From contig JACMLY010000150.1 of the NCBI GenBank assembly GCA_014379345.1, forward strand, positions 1 to 64,000: a stretch of DNA of 64,000 bases, read 5' to 3'. The stretch comes from Chitinophagaceae bacterium. GTDB taxonomy: Bacteria; Bacteroidota; Bacteroidia; Chitinophagales; Chitinophagaceae. This document shows, in pieces, positions 44,673 through 53,750 of this stretch (its first letter is position 1; every line of letters begins with the position of its first letter). The position numbers and the translations under genes were made by a program. Under the pieces are notes generated by a model. The model ran no database searches. It worked only from the letters and a program-made list of their open reading frames with translations, and had not been told where the DNA came from.

Positions 44673-45692
44673 CTATTTAACTGCCGTTGCCTGGTAATAC
44701 TGCCCTTCGGGCAATTTGAATACGCGGTTCTTTTGAAATGTATTGAATTTATTGTATTCGTCGGTATGCGTTGTCGTCCATACCTGAAATGCAGCCAGGT
44801 CTTTTGCAATGCCGAAAATCCATTGATTGTATGCATCGAACATACCAGCTTTTAACAGCTGTGTGTGATAATCAAACAAACGGTATGGCAAACGGTTTCC
44901 GGTGCCCGTATTCCAATCAAGGATAAACCTTGTACGGAGTGCTACCAGGGATTCAGGTGTTACACCACTACTTACAACAGATGCATTTTTCTTCATTGTT
45001 TCCAGAAAAGCTCTTACAAATTCATTCTTTGTATTCTGATTTTTCGACATGTCTGCGTCCGCAAATAATTTCTTATATCCATCCAGTAATAGATTCCTGA
45101 TTTCTGCGGTACGTTTGCTGTAGCTCTCGAGATTTACAAAAAGTTCTCCGTACACAATTCCCCAGACTTTGTCTAACGAGAAATAATAATACTTTGCTGC
45201 GTTATAATAATTGCCTGAATAATTAGGTTCAACTTCGATTCCCCTTTCCCATAGTTTAACTGCCTCTGCAAAATCTTTTTTGCTCCATAGCATTTCTCCG
45301 TATTCATTGTGCAATACTCCGCTTTTAGGAAATTTTTTGATGGCAATCTTGTACATTTTTTCACATTCCTTTCTTTCTTCAATGGCTTTGTATACCATTC
45401 CTAATATTTGGTAGCTCTGAATATCCGCGTTGCTCGCATCGGCCAAAGGTTTTGCAGTTTCAAGGGCCTTTACATAATCGCGATGCAAATAATAAGCAAA
45501 CGCCAGGTCTTTCTTGATCTCAAAATTATCCGGATCAGCTTGTAATGACTTGTTTAAAACAAGGATCGCATTGCTGTAATCACCCTGGCGTATAAATGTT
45601 TTTGCCGTTTGATGCGTTGACGCACTATCCTGCGCTATGATTGCAGTGCTGATAAAAAAACCCAAGCTTATTGCAATAAGGAAATTCTTCAT
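44673..45692 (-). CDS. Secreted TPR protein
   Basis: A 339-residue protein with a signal peptide (FLIAISLGFFISTAIIAQ). Residues about 25-180 hold four to five TPR helices (TFIRQGDYSNAILVLNKSLQADPDN, KKDFAEAVKLWERGIEVEPNYSGN). The C-terminal half (200-330) is a helical region without a name, ending KLPEGQYYQ. It probably acts in the periplasm as a protein-interaction scaffold. It appears alone; the gap of 254 bases to the acyl-CoA ligase start holds no gene. Confidence 0.8.
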   Translation of the reverse strand: MKNFLIAISLGFFISTAIIAQDSASTHQTAKTFIRQGDYSNAILVLNKSLQADPDNFEIKKDLAFAYYLHRDYVKALETAKPLADASNADIQSYQILGMVYKAIEERKECEKMYKIAIKKFPKSGVLHNEYGEMLWSKKDFAEAVKLWERGIEVEPNYSGNYYNAAKYYYFSLDKVWGIVYGELFVNLESYSKRTAEIRNLLLDGYKKLFADADMSKNQNTKNEFVRAFLETMKKNASVVSSGVTPESLVALRTRFILDWNTGTGNRLPYRLFDYHTQLLKAGMFDAYNQWIFGIAKDLAAFQVWTTTHTDEYNKFNTFQKNRVFKLPEGQYYQATAVK

Positions 45693-45910
45693 CGATATAA
45701 TATTTTAGTGATAGTTTCTGCAACTATTATACCCGTAATCGGGCACGGAATAATTCAATTGCAGATTTTCAAAGATAAGTGATCAATATGGTTGGAAATT
45801 TGGTGGGATTAAAGTTTGGCTTCGCATTAGGACTGGAATGTATTAAAAACCTATAAGTTCTTTGTCAGACCTTTACAATTGGTAAGATATCTTACGGGTT
45901 TAGGCCCCGG

Positions 45911-47143
45911 TCATTCATAAATAAGATGTGTAAGCAATCCATCACGCAGTTTAGGCTCGAACCATGTGCTTTTTGGTGGCATAACATTGCCACTATCGGC
46001 AATTGCGAATAATTGATCAATGCTTACGGGATACAAACTAAAAGCCACGGCCATCTCGCCTGAGTTTACCCTGTTTTCCAGCTCCTTTAAACCGCGTATA
46101 CCCCCCACAAAATCGATTCGTTTATCGGTACGCTGATCTTTTATACCTACTAATTTATTCAGAATATTGTTCGATAAAATGGTCACGTCCAGCACTCCGA
46201 TAGGGTCATTGTGATAGGTACCATTCCTCGCCGTAAGGATATACCATTGATTATTTAAATACATTCCAAATTCATGCAACTGAGCCGGGCGAAAAGGTTC
46301 AGGGCTCGAAGTGAGCAAAAAATCTTCCTGCAAATGGCTGATGAATTGCTCTGCCGGGTATCCATTAAGGTCTTTTACTACGCGGTTATAGTCGAGTATA
46401 TGCAATTCACTGGAGGGAAACAAAGTAGTTAAAAAATAATCTGCTCCGGTAGTTTTTTTGGTGCCCAATGATTGTCTTACTTTGGCCGCGGAAGCTGCAC
46501 GATGGTGTCCGTCGGCTATATAAGTATGAGGAACTTCTGATTGGAATAGTTTGCTTATGGTGGTAATTATTGAGTTATCGTTCACAACCCAGATAGTATG
46601 GCTTATTGCATCCTCTGCAATAAAATCGTACACGGGGTCATGATTGTTTTTCCATAACTCAATAATGGAATCTATTTCAGCCACATTTTTATAGGCCAGA
46701 AAAACATTACCGGTTTGTGCACCGGTCGTTTTTATATGGTTGATCCTGTCCTGCTCTTTCTCAGGCCGGGTAAATTCATGTTTTTTTATAATATCGTTTT
46801 CGTAATCTTCTATCGAACTTCCGCATACCAGTCCCGTCTGACTTTTTCCATTCATAACCAGTTTATAGATATAATAACAATACTTTTCTTCACGGAAGAG
46901 AATATTGCGTTGTAAAAAAGCGGCCAGGTTTTTCTTGGCGGTATCGTATACTTCCTGTGAATGAACATCAGTATTTTCAGGAAGATTGATCTCTGATTTG
47001 GTAATATGCAGGAAGGAGAAAGGATTGCCGGCCGCATCTTCTTTGGCTTCTTTGCTATTCAGTACATCATAAGGCCGTGAGGCAACTTGTTTTGCATATT
47101 GCGGTTGGGGACGTAGCGCTTTAAAAGGAGCAATAATTGCCAT
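45911..47143 (-). CDS. DUF1015 family protein
   Basis: A 410-residue cytoplasmic protein. It opens IIAPFKALRPQPQYAKQVASRPYDVLNSKEA, the defining motif of DUF1015, and includes the core motif PHTYIADGHHRAASA. The family has no proven activity but sits next to serine-biosynthesis genes in many genomes, as here with serC 297 bases upstream on the same strand; a broken GxxExxY gene lies between them. A role tied to serine or a serine-derived intermediate is inferred from that neighbourhood only. Confidence 0.9.
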   Translation of the reverse strand: MAIIAPFKALRPQPQYAKQVASRPYDVLNSKEAKEDAAGNPFSFLHITKSEINLPENTDVHSQEVYDTAKKNLAAFLQRNILFREEKYCYYIYKLVMNGKSQTGLVCGSSIEDYENDIIKKHEFTRPEKEQDRINHIKTTGAQTGNVFLAYKNVAEIDSIIELWKNNHDPVYDFIAEDAISHTIWVVNDNSIITTISKLFQSEVPHTYIADGHHRAASAAKVRQSLGTKKTTGADYFLTTLFPSSELHILDYNRVVKDLNGYPAEQFISHLQEDFLLTSSPEPFRPAQLHEFGMYLNNQWYILTARNGTYHNDPIGVLDVTILSNNILNKLVGIKDQRTDKRIDFVGGIRGLKELENRVNSGEMAVAFSLYPVSIDQLFAIADSGNVMPPKSTWFEPKLRDGLLTHLIYE

Positions 47144-47168
47144 ACTTCTGATTAAATGATTTTATGAA

Positions 47169-47429
47169 TTAGCAACATGTCTGATTAAAATGATTTACTA
47201 GGCCCACTTTCTCATTTTTATAAAATATAGTCATTTCTTTTTCTGAAACAAATGGGATTTGTTTCAGCCGGAATTCAACTTCTACAGCTCTTTGGTAAAT
47301 CAATTCCTGAAATCCGCATCCTAATATTTTATGCACTTCAAAGGCTGCGGCAAGAACTTTTCCTGTTATTTCCGAATGCTTGTAGCGAGGGTTAACAAAA
47401 GTCGCATACCCGTCATTCAGAAAATCAGT
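47169..47429 (-). pseudogene. GxxExxY protein remnant, no start and internally shortened
   Basis: An open frame of 86 codons without ATG, GTG or TTG near its beginning. Its translation contains HSEITGKVLAAAFEVHKILG followed by CGFQELIYQRAVEVEFRLK, a clear match to the N-terminal half of the GxxExxY family (normally about 125 residues). After FYKNEKVG it jumps to LVNHFNQTC, which resembles the C-terminal LINFN segment, so the central catalytic-like half is missing. It lies between serC and the DUF1015 gene and is the only decayed family member in this window. Confidence 0.75.
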
Positions 47430-47439
47430 CTAATCATAA

Positions 47440-48513
47440 TCAGAAGTTCTTTTCTGCAAATGACTTCATAAGTTGGGTTAATACCTTCACTGATTCCAAT
47501 GGAAGTGCATTATATAAAGAAACGCGAAAACCACCTGTGGTGCGATGACCTTTAATTCCTATTATGCCATTCTGTTTGCATTCATCCAGAAATTTATTTT
47601 CAAGAACAGGATCTGTCATCACAAAACAAACATTCATTTTACTGCGATCTTCTTTGGCCACAGTTCCCTTGAAACAGGGTAAACTATCTATGGTTTCGTA
47701 TAGCAGGGTTGATTTTTCATGATTGATCTTTTGAATGGCTGCAACGCCCCCCGATTTTTTCAGCCAGCGTAACGTAAGCATACAAACGTACACCGCAAAT
47801 ACAGGCGGAGTATTTAGTAAGGATCCGTTTTCGATATGATTTCGGTAATCCATCATTACCGGTATCTTGCGATTTACTTTTCCTAGTATTTTTTTGCTTG
47901 CCACCACCAGGTTCACACCCGCCGCACCAAGGTTTTTTTGAGCGCCGGCATAAATAAGATCAAATTTATTGAAATCAATTTCCCTGCTGAGGATATCACT
48001 ACTCATATCGGCAACAAGGGGAACACCGGCATTATAAAATAAAGAAAGATCCTGCCATTGGGTACCATAAATTGTGTTGTTGGTGGTGATATGTAGGTAT
48101 TTTGCTGTTTTTGGCACTGAGAATTGCTTTGGCAGATATGTATAGCCAGCTTCTTTCGAACTGCACACTACCTCAACATGACCAAAAAGCCGCGCCTCTT
48201 TAATGGCTTTTGCGCCCCAGATATCGGTATCTGTATAGGCCGCAATTTCTGTTTCATTGAGCAGGTTCATCGGCACCTGAAAAAACTGTGTGGATGCGCC
48301 GCCATGTAAATACATTACTTCGTGGTGGTCATCCAGTTGCATCAGTTCTTTTACAAGGCTGATCGCTTCATCCATCACGGCCTTAAATGCATCGGTACGG
48401 TGTCCGATCTCAAGTATGGATAAGCCTGTATTGTTGAAATTCACAACAGCTTTACCAGCTTCTTCAAATACTTCCTGGGGAAGGATACTTGGCCCCGGGT
48501 TAAAATTATGCAT
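47440..48513 (-). CDS. serC: Phosphoserine aminotransferase
   Basis: A 357-residue PLP enzyme that turns 3-phosphohydroxypyruvate and glutamate into phosphoserine and 2-oxoglutarate in serine biosynthesis. The opening HNFNPGPSILPQEV and the segment YLHGGASTQFFQVPMNLL, which binds the cofactor phosphate, are diagnostic. The PLP lysine is Lys193 in IYAGAQKNLG. The closing GGFRVSLYNALPLESVKVL is the usual end. A GTG one codon upstream is in frame, but the ATG at 48513 matches the family start. A TAnnTTTG element at 48548-48555 predicts a 31-base leader. Confidence 0.96.
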   Translation of the reverse strand: MHNFNPGPSILPQEVFEEAGKAVVNFNNTGLSILEIGHRTDAFKAVMDEAISLVKELMQLDDHHEVMYLHGGASTQFFQVPMNLLNETEIAAYTDTDIWGAKAIKEARLFGHVEVVCSSKEAGYTYLPKQFSVPKTAKYLHITTNNTIYGTQWQDLSLFYNAGVPLVADMSSDILSREIDFNKFDLIYAGAQKNLGAAGVNLVVASKKILGKVNRKIPVMMDYRNHIENGSLLNTPPVFAVYVCMLTLRWLKKSGGVAAIQKINHEKSTLLYETIDSLPCFKGTVAKEDRSKMNVCFVMTDPVLENKFLDECKQNGIIGIKGHRTTGGFRVSLYNALPLESVKVLTQLMKSFAEKNF

Positions 48514-48547
48514 CACGTATGCAGCGATTTAAAAGTTAAAAGAGTTG

Positions 48548-48555
48548 CAAAAGTA
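48548..48555 (-). promoter_or_regulatory. Promoter -7 element of serC
   Basis: On the - strand TACTTTTG is an exact TAnnTTTG match 35 bases before the serC ATG. No convincing -33 element is seen. Confidence 0.45.
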
Positions 48556-48590
48556 TTTATTTCGTGGCATAGAGCGAATTGAATCTGCAA

Positions 48591-49556
48591 TTACTCACAT
48601 ATTTTCTGTGAGTGCTGCCCTTTTTTCCACAAAGCATTTAGTTTTTCAAACTCTATGAGTTCTGTGTCATTGAATGCCTTATTAGAAAGATTTTTCAGAT
48701 CGGGTTGGCCCGCATTCACCCAGGCAGTGTACCAGAAAGATGCTACTGCATAAATAGATTGCCTCATTCTTCTTTCAACCATATTATTCATCATGTTATT
48801 ATAAGCGATCGTATAGGCCGACGAATATTGACGAACTATGATGCCATTCCTGCTTTCAAACGAAAACTTCCGGTCGGCCTGGAACAGATTGCTCAATTTT
48901 TTTTCGATTGATAGAACGCTGTCAGCCGCCAAAGCGCTTTCAAGCACTCTTTGCCATGTGAAATGCAAGGGATTTGATATATAGCCTGCCTTTCCAATGA
49001 AAAAATCCCAATCTTTATCTGCAAGTAATTCGGGTATGCGTGATTCCCAAAACCCGTGAATGCCATGCTGGCCTGTCAATTGACCATTGTGATTGCTGCT
49101 GGCGTGTAAAGGCACATGAGCATCGGCAATGTAATGGCCCAGCTCCGCAGACAGTTTTACTATTTTTGCCTGGTCCTTTTCTTTGAAAGCATTGGTGAGC
49201 CCGTACAGCATGGTCTGTATCCACCAGGGCACGATACCATATTTTTTCACACTGTCTTCTGAATATTGCTTGACGGCTTCCTCCCATTTGCGGGGTAATG
49301 AATCGAATGGATATTTGCCGTAATGGTCTATGTCAATATAATGACGGGGACCTTCTTCCAAAATTGCATATCTTCTCTTGTCAGGATCAACTGCATGTTC
49401 GCCTAAGAATTCGATATAAGGTTTATATAACACCATCATTTCCGGTGGCAACAGAAAAACAGCATAGGTATTAATCCGGCGGTGGGCATAAAATCCCCAG
49501 GAAAAACTTTTAGTATATACTAACAACAAAATCATACATATTACTATGCGTTTCAT
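48591..49556 (-). CDS. Zinc-dependent phospholipase C / S1-P1 nuclease-type hydrolase
   Basis: A 321-residue secreted protein with a signal peptide (VICMILLLVYTKSFS). Mature Trp at SWGFYAHRRIN begins the tri-zinc site, followed by RHYIDIDHYG, then ELGHYIADAHVPLHASSNHNGQ and HGIHGFWESRIPE. This set of His, Asp and Trp residues matches the zinc-dependent phospholipase C and S1/P1 nuclease superfamily. Substrate (phospholipid or single-strand nucleic acid) is not decided. Its start codon overlaps the stop codon of the DUF502 gene by four bases, so both are translated from one mRNA. Confidence 0.88.
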   Translation of the reverse strand: MKRIVICMILLLVYTKSFSWGFYAHRRINTYAVFLLPPEMMVLYKPYIEFLGEHAVDPDKRRYAILEEGPRHYIDIDHYGKYPFDSLPRKWEEAVKQYSEDSVKKYGIVPWWIQTMLYGLTNAFKEKDQAKIVKLSAELGHYIADAHVPLHASSNHNGQLTGQHGIHGFWESRIPELLADKDWDFFIGKAGYISNPLHFTWQRVLESALAADSVLSIEKKLSNLFQADRKFSFESRNGIIVRQYSSAYTIAYNNMMNNMVERRMRQSIYAVASFWYTAWVNAGQPDLKNLSNKAFNDTELIEFEKLNALWKKGQHSQKICE

Positions 49557-50230
49557 TGTACTTCTTTTTCCTTTCCCGGTGCTGAAAACGAGTGTTGAAC
49601 CGGATTATCTTCTTCTATATCTGTAACACCGCCGGAGATGGCGAATTTCATGGCATCTCCCGAGCTCACCTCGGGCAGTGCACGCACACGTTCTTTTTTT
49701 ACAAAATAAAGATCGCCGGTGAATGCATATGACTTAGGAACATAGACGGCCACATGTTCGTTCAGCCCAAAATCTGAAACATCCTGCTGGGTAATAAAAC
49801 CTATCCGCCACACGTCAGGCGCACCTATATTTATCAGGGCCGGCTTGTTGAACTTACGTTTGTTACCCGCAAAGGCTTCAAAAAAATCTTTGACAGTCGA
49901 GTAGATCAGCTTGACGCCAGGTACCCTTTCCAATACCTTATCAAGCAAGGCCACCAACCGGCCCACTATAAACGAGGAGGAAATATATCCTACCAGTACT
50001 ACTATAACAACAACAAGAACAAATCCTAAACCGGGAATTTCCCTTGGATTTCCCTGGGCATCCGAACCCAGAAGATCAGGAAAAAGTTGTCCGATAACAT
50101 CGGGCAATATATTGTCGATAAAATTGAACAAAGCAGTTACTGCCCAAATAGTTATAGCTATTGGAGCCAATATGATAAGCCCCTGGAGAAAGTACTGTAA
50201 TAACTTGCGGAATGCGAAGGAAGACTTCAT
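49553..50230 (-). CDS. DUF502 family inner-membrane protein
   Basis: A 225-residue membrane protein. Membrane segments are at 14-37 (QGLIILAPIAITIWAVTALFNFI) and 67-90 (GLGFVLVVVIVVLVGYISSS). The family motifs RLVALLDKVLERVPGVKLIYSTVKDFFEAF and VAVYVPKSYAFTGDLYFVKKERV are both present. No activity is known for DUF502. It leads a two-gene unit with the overlapping zinc hydrolase. A -7 element lies at 50248-50255, and the divergent TetR gene starts 171 bases away. Confidence 0.9.
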   Translation of the reverse strand: MKSSFAFRKLLQYFLQGLIILAPIAITIWAVTALFNFIDNILPDVIGQLFPDLLGSDAQGNPREIPGLGFVLVVVIVVLVGYISSSFIVGRLVALLDKVLERVPGVKLIYSTVKDFFEAFAGNKRKFNKPALINIGAPDVWRIGFITQQDVSDFGLNEHVAVYVPKSYAFTGDLYFVKKERVRALPEVSSGDAMKFAISGGVTDIEEDNPVQHSFSAPGKEKEVQ

Positions 50231-50247
50231 GATTAGTAATTAGCTGC

Positions 50248-50255
50248 CAAAGTTA
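50248..50255 (-). promoter_or_regulatory. Promoter -7 element of the DUF502 unit
   Basis: On the - strand TAACTTTG is an exact TAnnTTTG match, 17 bases before the ATG. The -33 side is weak. Confidence 0.45.
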
Positions 50256-50356
50256 AGTATTCCGCAATGCCTGCTCCGGTGAAAAAACGATCATATCCTT
50301 CATGAAAACATTTTGCCGTTTGAATCAATTCCAACATTTTAACTAAAAAAAACGCG

Positions 50357-50393
50357 GGAAACTTTGGTAACGAAAAAAGTTTCCATAGTTTTG
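50357..50393 (+). promoter_or_regulatory. Promoter and inverted-repeat operator of the tetR-RND efflux operon
   Basis: TTTG at 50363-50366 and TAGTTTTG at 50386-50393 form a near-ideal Bacteroidota promoter with 19 bases between them. A perfect 9-bp inverted repeat, GGAAACTTT (50357-50365) and AAAGTTTCC (50376-50384), overlaps the -33 element and the spacer. A bound repressor there would block polymerase. The start codon at 50402 is only eight bases after the -7 box. Confidence 0.75.
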
Positions 50394-50401
50394 CGGCCAA
50401 T

Positions 50402-51043
50402 ATGATGATCGCAGAAATAAACACAAGGGAACGCATCAGGCAAAAAGCGGATGAATTGTTTATGAGGTATGGGCTGCGTAGTGTGAGCATGGATGATATC
50501 GCCAACGCATTAGGTATTAGCAAGAAAACGATTTACCAGTTTTTTGCTGACAAAAATGAACTCGTCGACGCTGTATTGGAAGAAACGCTTGCTTACAACA
50601 AGCAAAATTGCGATAGAAACCGCAGTGGTTCTGCAAATGCGGTGGAAGAAATCTTTCTGTCGATGGATATTGCCGAGCAGATATTTCGCAATATGCATCC
50701 GTCTGTTGTATATGATATGCAGAAATATCATCCGCAGGCTTTTGCCAGATTTTTAAAACATAAGAATGATTATCTCTATAATATCATTCTCAAAAATTTG
50801 GAGCGCGGTATTGAAGAGGAATTGTACAGGCCTGAGATCGATATAGAGATTCTGTCGCGGTTCAGGGTCGAAAGCATGCTGATGTCATTTAATCCGGAGT
50901 TCTATATCGGCCAAAAACATAATCTCGCAGAAGTTGAGCAGCAACTCATAGAGCATTTTCTTTTTGGAATAGCTTCTCTTAAAGGCCATAAACTGATTCT
51001 TAAATATCAACAAGACAGAACAAAAAAGCAACATAAAAAATGA
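50402..51043 (+). CDS. TetR/AcrR family transcription regulator of an RND efflux operon
   Basis: A 213-residue repressor-type protein. Residues 9-55 are the helix-turn-helix (RIRQKADELFMRYGLRSVSMDD, then IANALGISKKTIYQFFADKNELV). The remaining residues are the helical ligand-binding and dimer domain, which varies between members. Its stop codon overlaps the tolC-type start codon by four bases, so it is the first gene of the efflux operon and very likely controls it and itself through the inverted repeat at 50357-50384. The inducer is unknown. Confidence 0.93.
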   Translation: MMIAEINTRERIRQKADELFMRYGLRSVSMDDIANALGISKKTIYQFFADKNELVDAVLEETLAYNKQNCDRNRSGSANAVEEIFLSMDIAEQIFRNMHPSVVYDMQKYHPQAFARFLKHKNDYLYNIILKNLERGIEEELYRPEIDIEILSRFRVESMLMSFNPEFYIGQKHNLAEVEQQLIEHFLFGIASLKGHKLILKYQQDRTKKQHKK

Positions 51044-52446
51044 AACCTTATCCAACAGGCCTTATCAGAATTATCCTGGCCATAATTACAGTACCGATAG
51101 GTCTTAGCGCTTTCTCACAAGGCAGGCACGAATTGTCTGTTAGGCAGGCTGTGGATTATGCGGCAAAAAACAATGTGCAGGTAAAAAATGCATTGGTGAA
51201 TGTAGATATCCAACAGCAGACCAACCGCGAGATTACCGGATTGGCATACCCGCAATTGAATGGCAACCTGGGGGCAACATATAATCCCAATGTAGCAGTA
51301 TCGGTATTTCCCAATTTTATAGCTGCGGGAACCTATGGCGTACTGGCACAGGAGGGAGTGAAAGATGCGAATGGCAACCCTATCCTTTCACCAACCGATT
51401 TTGGAATTATCCAGGCCCAGTTTGGAACGAAGTACAATGCAAACGCGGGATTGGATCTTAGCCAGATACTTTTCGACGGCCAGGTATTCATTGGATTGAA
51501 AGCCCGGAAAACATCCATCGACTTTCAAAAAAAGAATGTTGAGGTAACCCAGGAACAGATAAAGGCAAATATTTATAAAATCTACTATCAGTTGGTAGTG
51601 AGTAAAACACAAATCGAGTTGCTGGATGCCAATATCAGCAGGCTTGAAAAATTATTGAGCGATACCAGGGAAATATATAAAAATGGGTTTGCTGAAAAAT
51701 TAGATGTAGACAAGGTGTCTGTGCAGATCGCCAACCTGCAAACAGAAAGGTTGAAAGCGCTCAATAGCATTGAAAACGGGTATTTTGGATTGAAATTCTT
51801 AATGGGAATGCCCATCCGGGATTCGCTGGTACTTACGGATTCATTAAGTGATGACCAGATTAAGGGCGGGCTTCTCGAAAATACAGCATATCAATATTCC
51901 GACAGAAAGGAGTTCCAATACGCGGAACTGAATAAAAAGTTGAATGAGTTTAATATACGTCGTTACAAGTTAAGCAAGCTGCCCACTGCAAGCTTAAATG
52001 CCGGGTATTCGAAAATTGCACAACGGGATAAGTTTGATTTTTATAAAGGAGAATATTTCACCGCTTCTTCTGTTTCATTGCGTATCAATGTTCCGATTTT
52101 TAATGGATTTGCAACAAATGCCAGGATAAGGAGAGCGGAGCTTGAGCTACAGCAAACCGTCAACAACATAGATAACCTCAGGCTATCTATTGATAATGAA
52201 GTGGAGCAGGCAAGAACAAATTTCAGATCAGCGGTTGCAACAATGGATTTTCAAAGAAAGAATATGGAACTGGCTGTACAGGTCTACGATCAAACCAAAA
52301 AGAAATATGAAATGGGATTGGGGTCGAACATCGAAATAAACGCTGCTCAGACTGATTTGAAAGCTGCACAAACGAATTATATCAATTCTCTTTACGATGC
52401 AATCATTGCCAGAATAGATTTCTTAAAAGCAACAGGTAAACTATAA
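51040..52446 (+). CDS. TolC-family outer-membrane efflux protein
   Basis: A 468-residue protein with a signal peptide (1-27, ILAIITVPIGLSAFSQ). The mature protein opens ELSVRQAVDYAAKNNVQVKNALVNVDI and has the two structural repeats of TolC proteins, with long helices (IKANIYKIYYQLVVSKTQIELLDANI) and the second repeat RKNMELAVQVYDQTKKKYEMGLGSNIEINAAQTDL. It forms the outer-membrane tunnel of the tripartite pump whose adaptor and permease follow. The gene is coupled to tetR by a four-base overlap. Confidence 0.93.
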   Translation: MKPYPTGLIRIILAIITVPIGLSAFSQGRHELSVRQAVDYAAKNNVQVKNALVNVDIQQQTNREITGLAYPQLNGNLGATYNPNVAVSVFPNFIAAGTYGVLAQEGVKDANGNPILSPTDFGIIQAQFGTKYNANAGLDLSQILFDGQVFIGLKARKTSIDFQKKNVEVTQEQIKANIYKIYYQLVVSKTQIELLDANISRLEKLLSDTREIYKNGFAEKLDVDKVSVQIANLQTERLKALNSIENGYFGLKFLMGMPIRDSLVLTDSLSDDQIKGGLLENTAYQYSDRKEFQYAELNKKLNEFNIRRYKLSKLPTASLNAGYSKIAQRDKFDFYKGEYFTASSVSLRINVPIFNGFATNARIRRAELELQQTVNNIDNLRLSIDNEVEQARTNFRSAVATMDFQRKNMELAVQVYDQTKKKYEMGLGSNIEINAAQTDLKAAQTNYINSLYDAIIARIDFLKATGKL

Positions 52447-52462
52447 TAGACAAACCAACTAC

Positions 52463-53656
52463 ATGACTTATAAACTTAATCATATGCGAAACATGTTTAA
52501 AACTGGCTCCATCGTAATGCTCACGATATTACTGGCGGCATGCGGTAGTTCAACCAAGGAAGAGAAAGGAGCATTGAATGATAAAAAAGTGCAGCTGGAG
52601 AAACTAAAGACTGATCAAAAAAAGTTAGGCGCCGATATCGTAGCGCTTGAAAACGAAATTGCCAAATTAGACACATCGGCAGGAGTAAAAGAAAAAGAAA
52701 AGCTGGTCACGCTTTCTGTGATCGAACCAGGTAAGTTTACTCATTACATTGATCTGCAGGGTAGAGTTGATGCCGAAAACATAGCCTATGTAACGCCACG
52801 AGGAATGGGTGGAATGGTCACTGGTATTTATGTAAAGCAGGGGCAGCAGGTTTCAAAGGGACAATTGTTGTTACGCCTCGATAATGCTGTTGAGCAAAAA
52901 CAGATCGAACAGCTACAAACGCAATTGAGTTACGCAAAAGATATCTATCAGCGTCAGCAAAATCTTTGGAATCAGAATATTGGCACAGAGGTGCAGGTTC
53001 TTACTGCAAAAAATAATGTGGAAACTTTGGAAAAACAGATAGCTACCTCCCGACAGTCGCTTTCAAATGCAAATGTGTATGCACAAATAAGTGGCGTGGC
53101 CGATGAAGTAAATATTAAAGTGGGTGAAACATTTTCGCCACAAACCGCCGCCATGACGGGTATCCGCATTGTTAATACGAATGATTTGAAAATAGTAGCG
53201 GCCGTGCCCGAAAATTACTTGGGACGCGTAGGGGTGGGAACTAATTTGCTTATTACCCTTCCCGAACAGAACAATGATACGCTAAGGTCGAAAGTAAATG
53301 TAGCAGGTAAGATCATCGATCCGAATACCCGTGCTTTCAATATTGAAGCTAAAATTCCGTCGGGCAAAAAGCTCAAACCGAATCAACTTGCGATGGTTAA
53401 GATCCAGGACTATGCTTCGTCCGCAGCAATCAGCATTCCAGTTAACACATTGCAGAATGATGATAAAGGCAAGTTTGTAATGGTTGCTGTAAAAGAGAAT
53501 GGAAAAATGATCGCCCGTAAACGTCCCATCAATATAGGAGAACTGTACGGGGACAGGTTGGAAGTTAAGAGTGGCCTGCAAAGCGGTGATACATTAATTA
53601 TTGAAGGATTCCAGGGACTTTATGACGGCCAGTTAATTACAACTTCACAGGCTTAA
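52463..53656 (+). CDS. RND efflux periplasmic adaptor (membrane fusion protein)
   Basis: A 397-residue lipoprotein (390 if started at the second ATG, 52484, which gives the tighter signal MRNMFKTGSIVMLTILLAAC). After the lipid Cys comes an unusual coiled coil, about 35-60 (LEKLKTDQKKLGADIVALENEIAKLD). The adaptor core follows: lipoyl half-motifs VTGIYVKQGQQVSKGQLLLRLD and the returning ISGVADEVNIKVGETFSP enclose a helical hairpin, and the beta-barrel and membrane-proximal domains complete it. It links the permease to the TolC-type protein. The gap to the upstream gene is 16 bases. Confidence 0.92.
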   Translation: MTYKLNHMRNMFKTGSIVMLTILLAACGSSTKEEKGALNDKKVQLEKLKTDQKKLGADIVALENEIAKLDTSAGVKEKEKLVTLSVIEPGKFTHYIDLQGRVDAENIAYVTPRGMGGMVTGIYVKQGQQVSKGQLLLRLDNAVEQKQIEQLQTQLSYAKDIYQRQQNLWNQNIGTEVQVLTAKNNVETLEKQIATSRQSLSNANVYAQISGVADEVNIKVGETFSPQTAAMTGIRIVNTNDLKIVAAVPENYLGRVGVGTNLLITLPEQNNDTLRSKVNVAGKIIDPNTRAFNIEAKIPSGKKLKPNQLAMVKIQDYASSAAISIPVNTLQNDDKGKFVMVAVKENGKMIARKRPINIGELYGDRLEVKSGLQSGDTLIIEGFQGLYDGQLITTSQA

Positions 53657-53750
53657 TTAAATGATTGTTGCGAAAGAAAACGATGAGGAGTCGGTTATCA
53701 ACAAGCAAAAAATAAATCAGAGACAATCACAATGCTGTTAAAATAATTCT

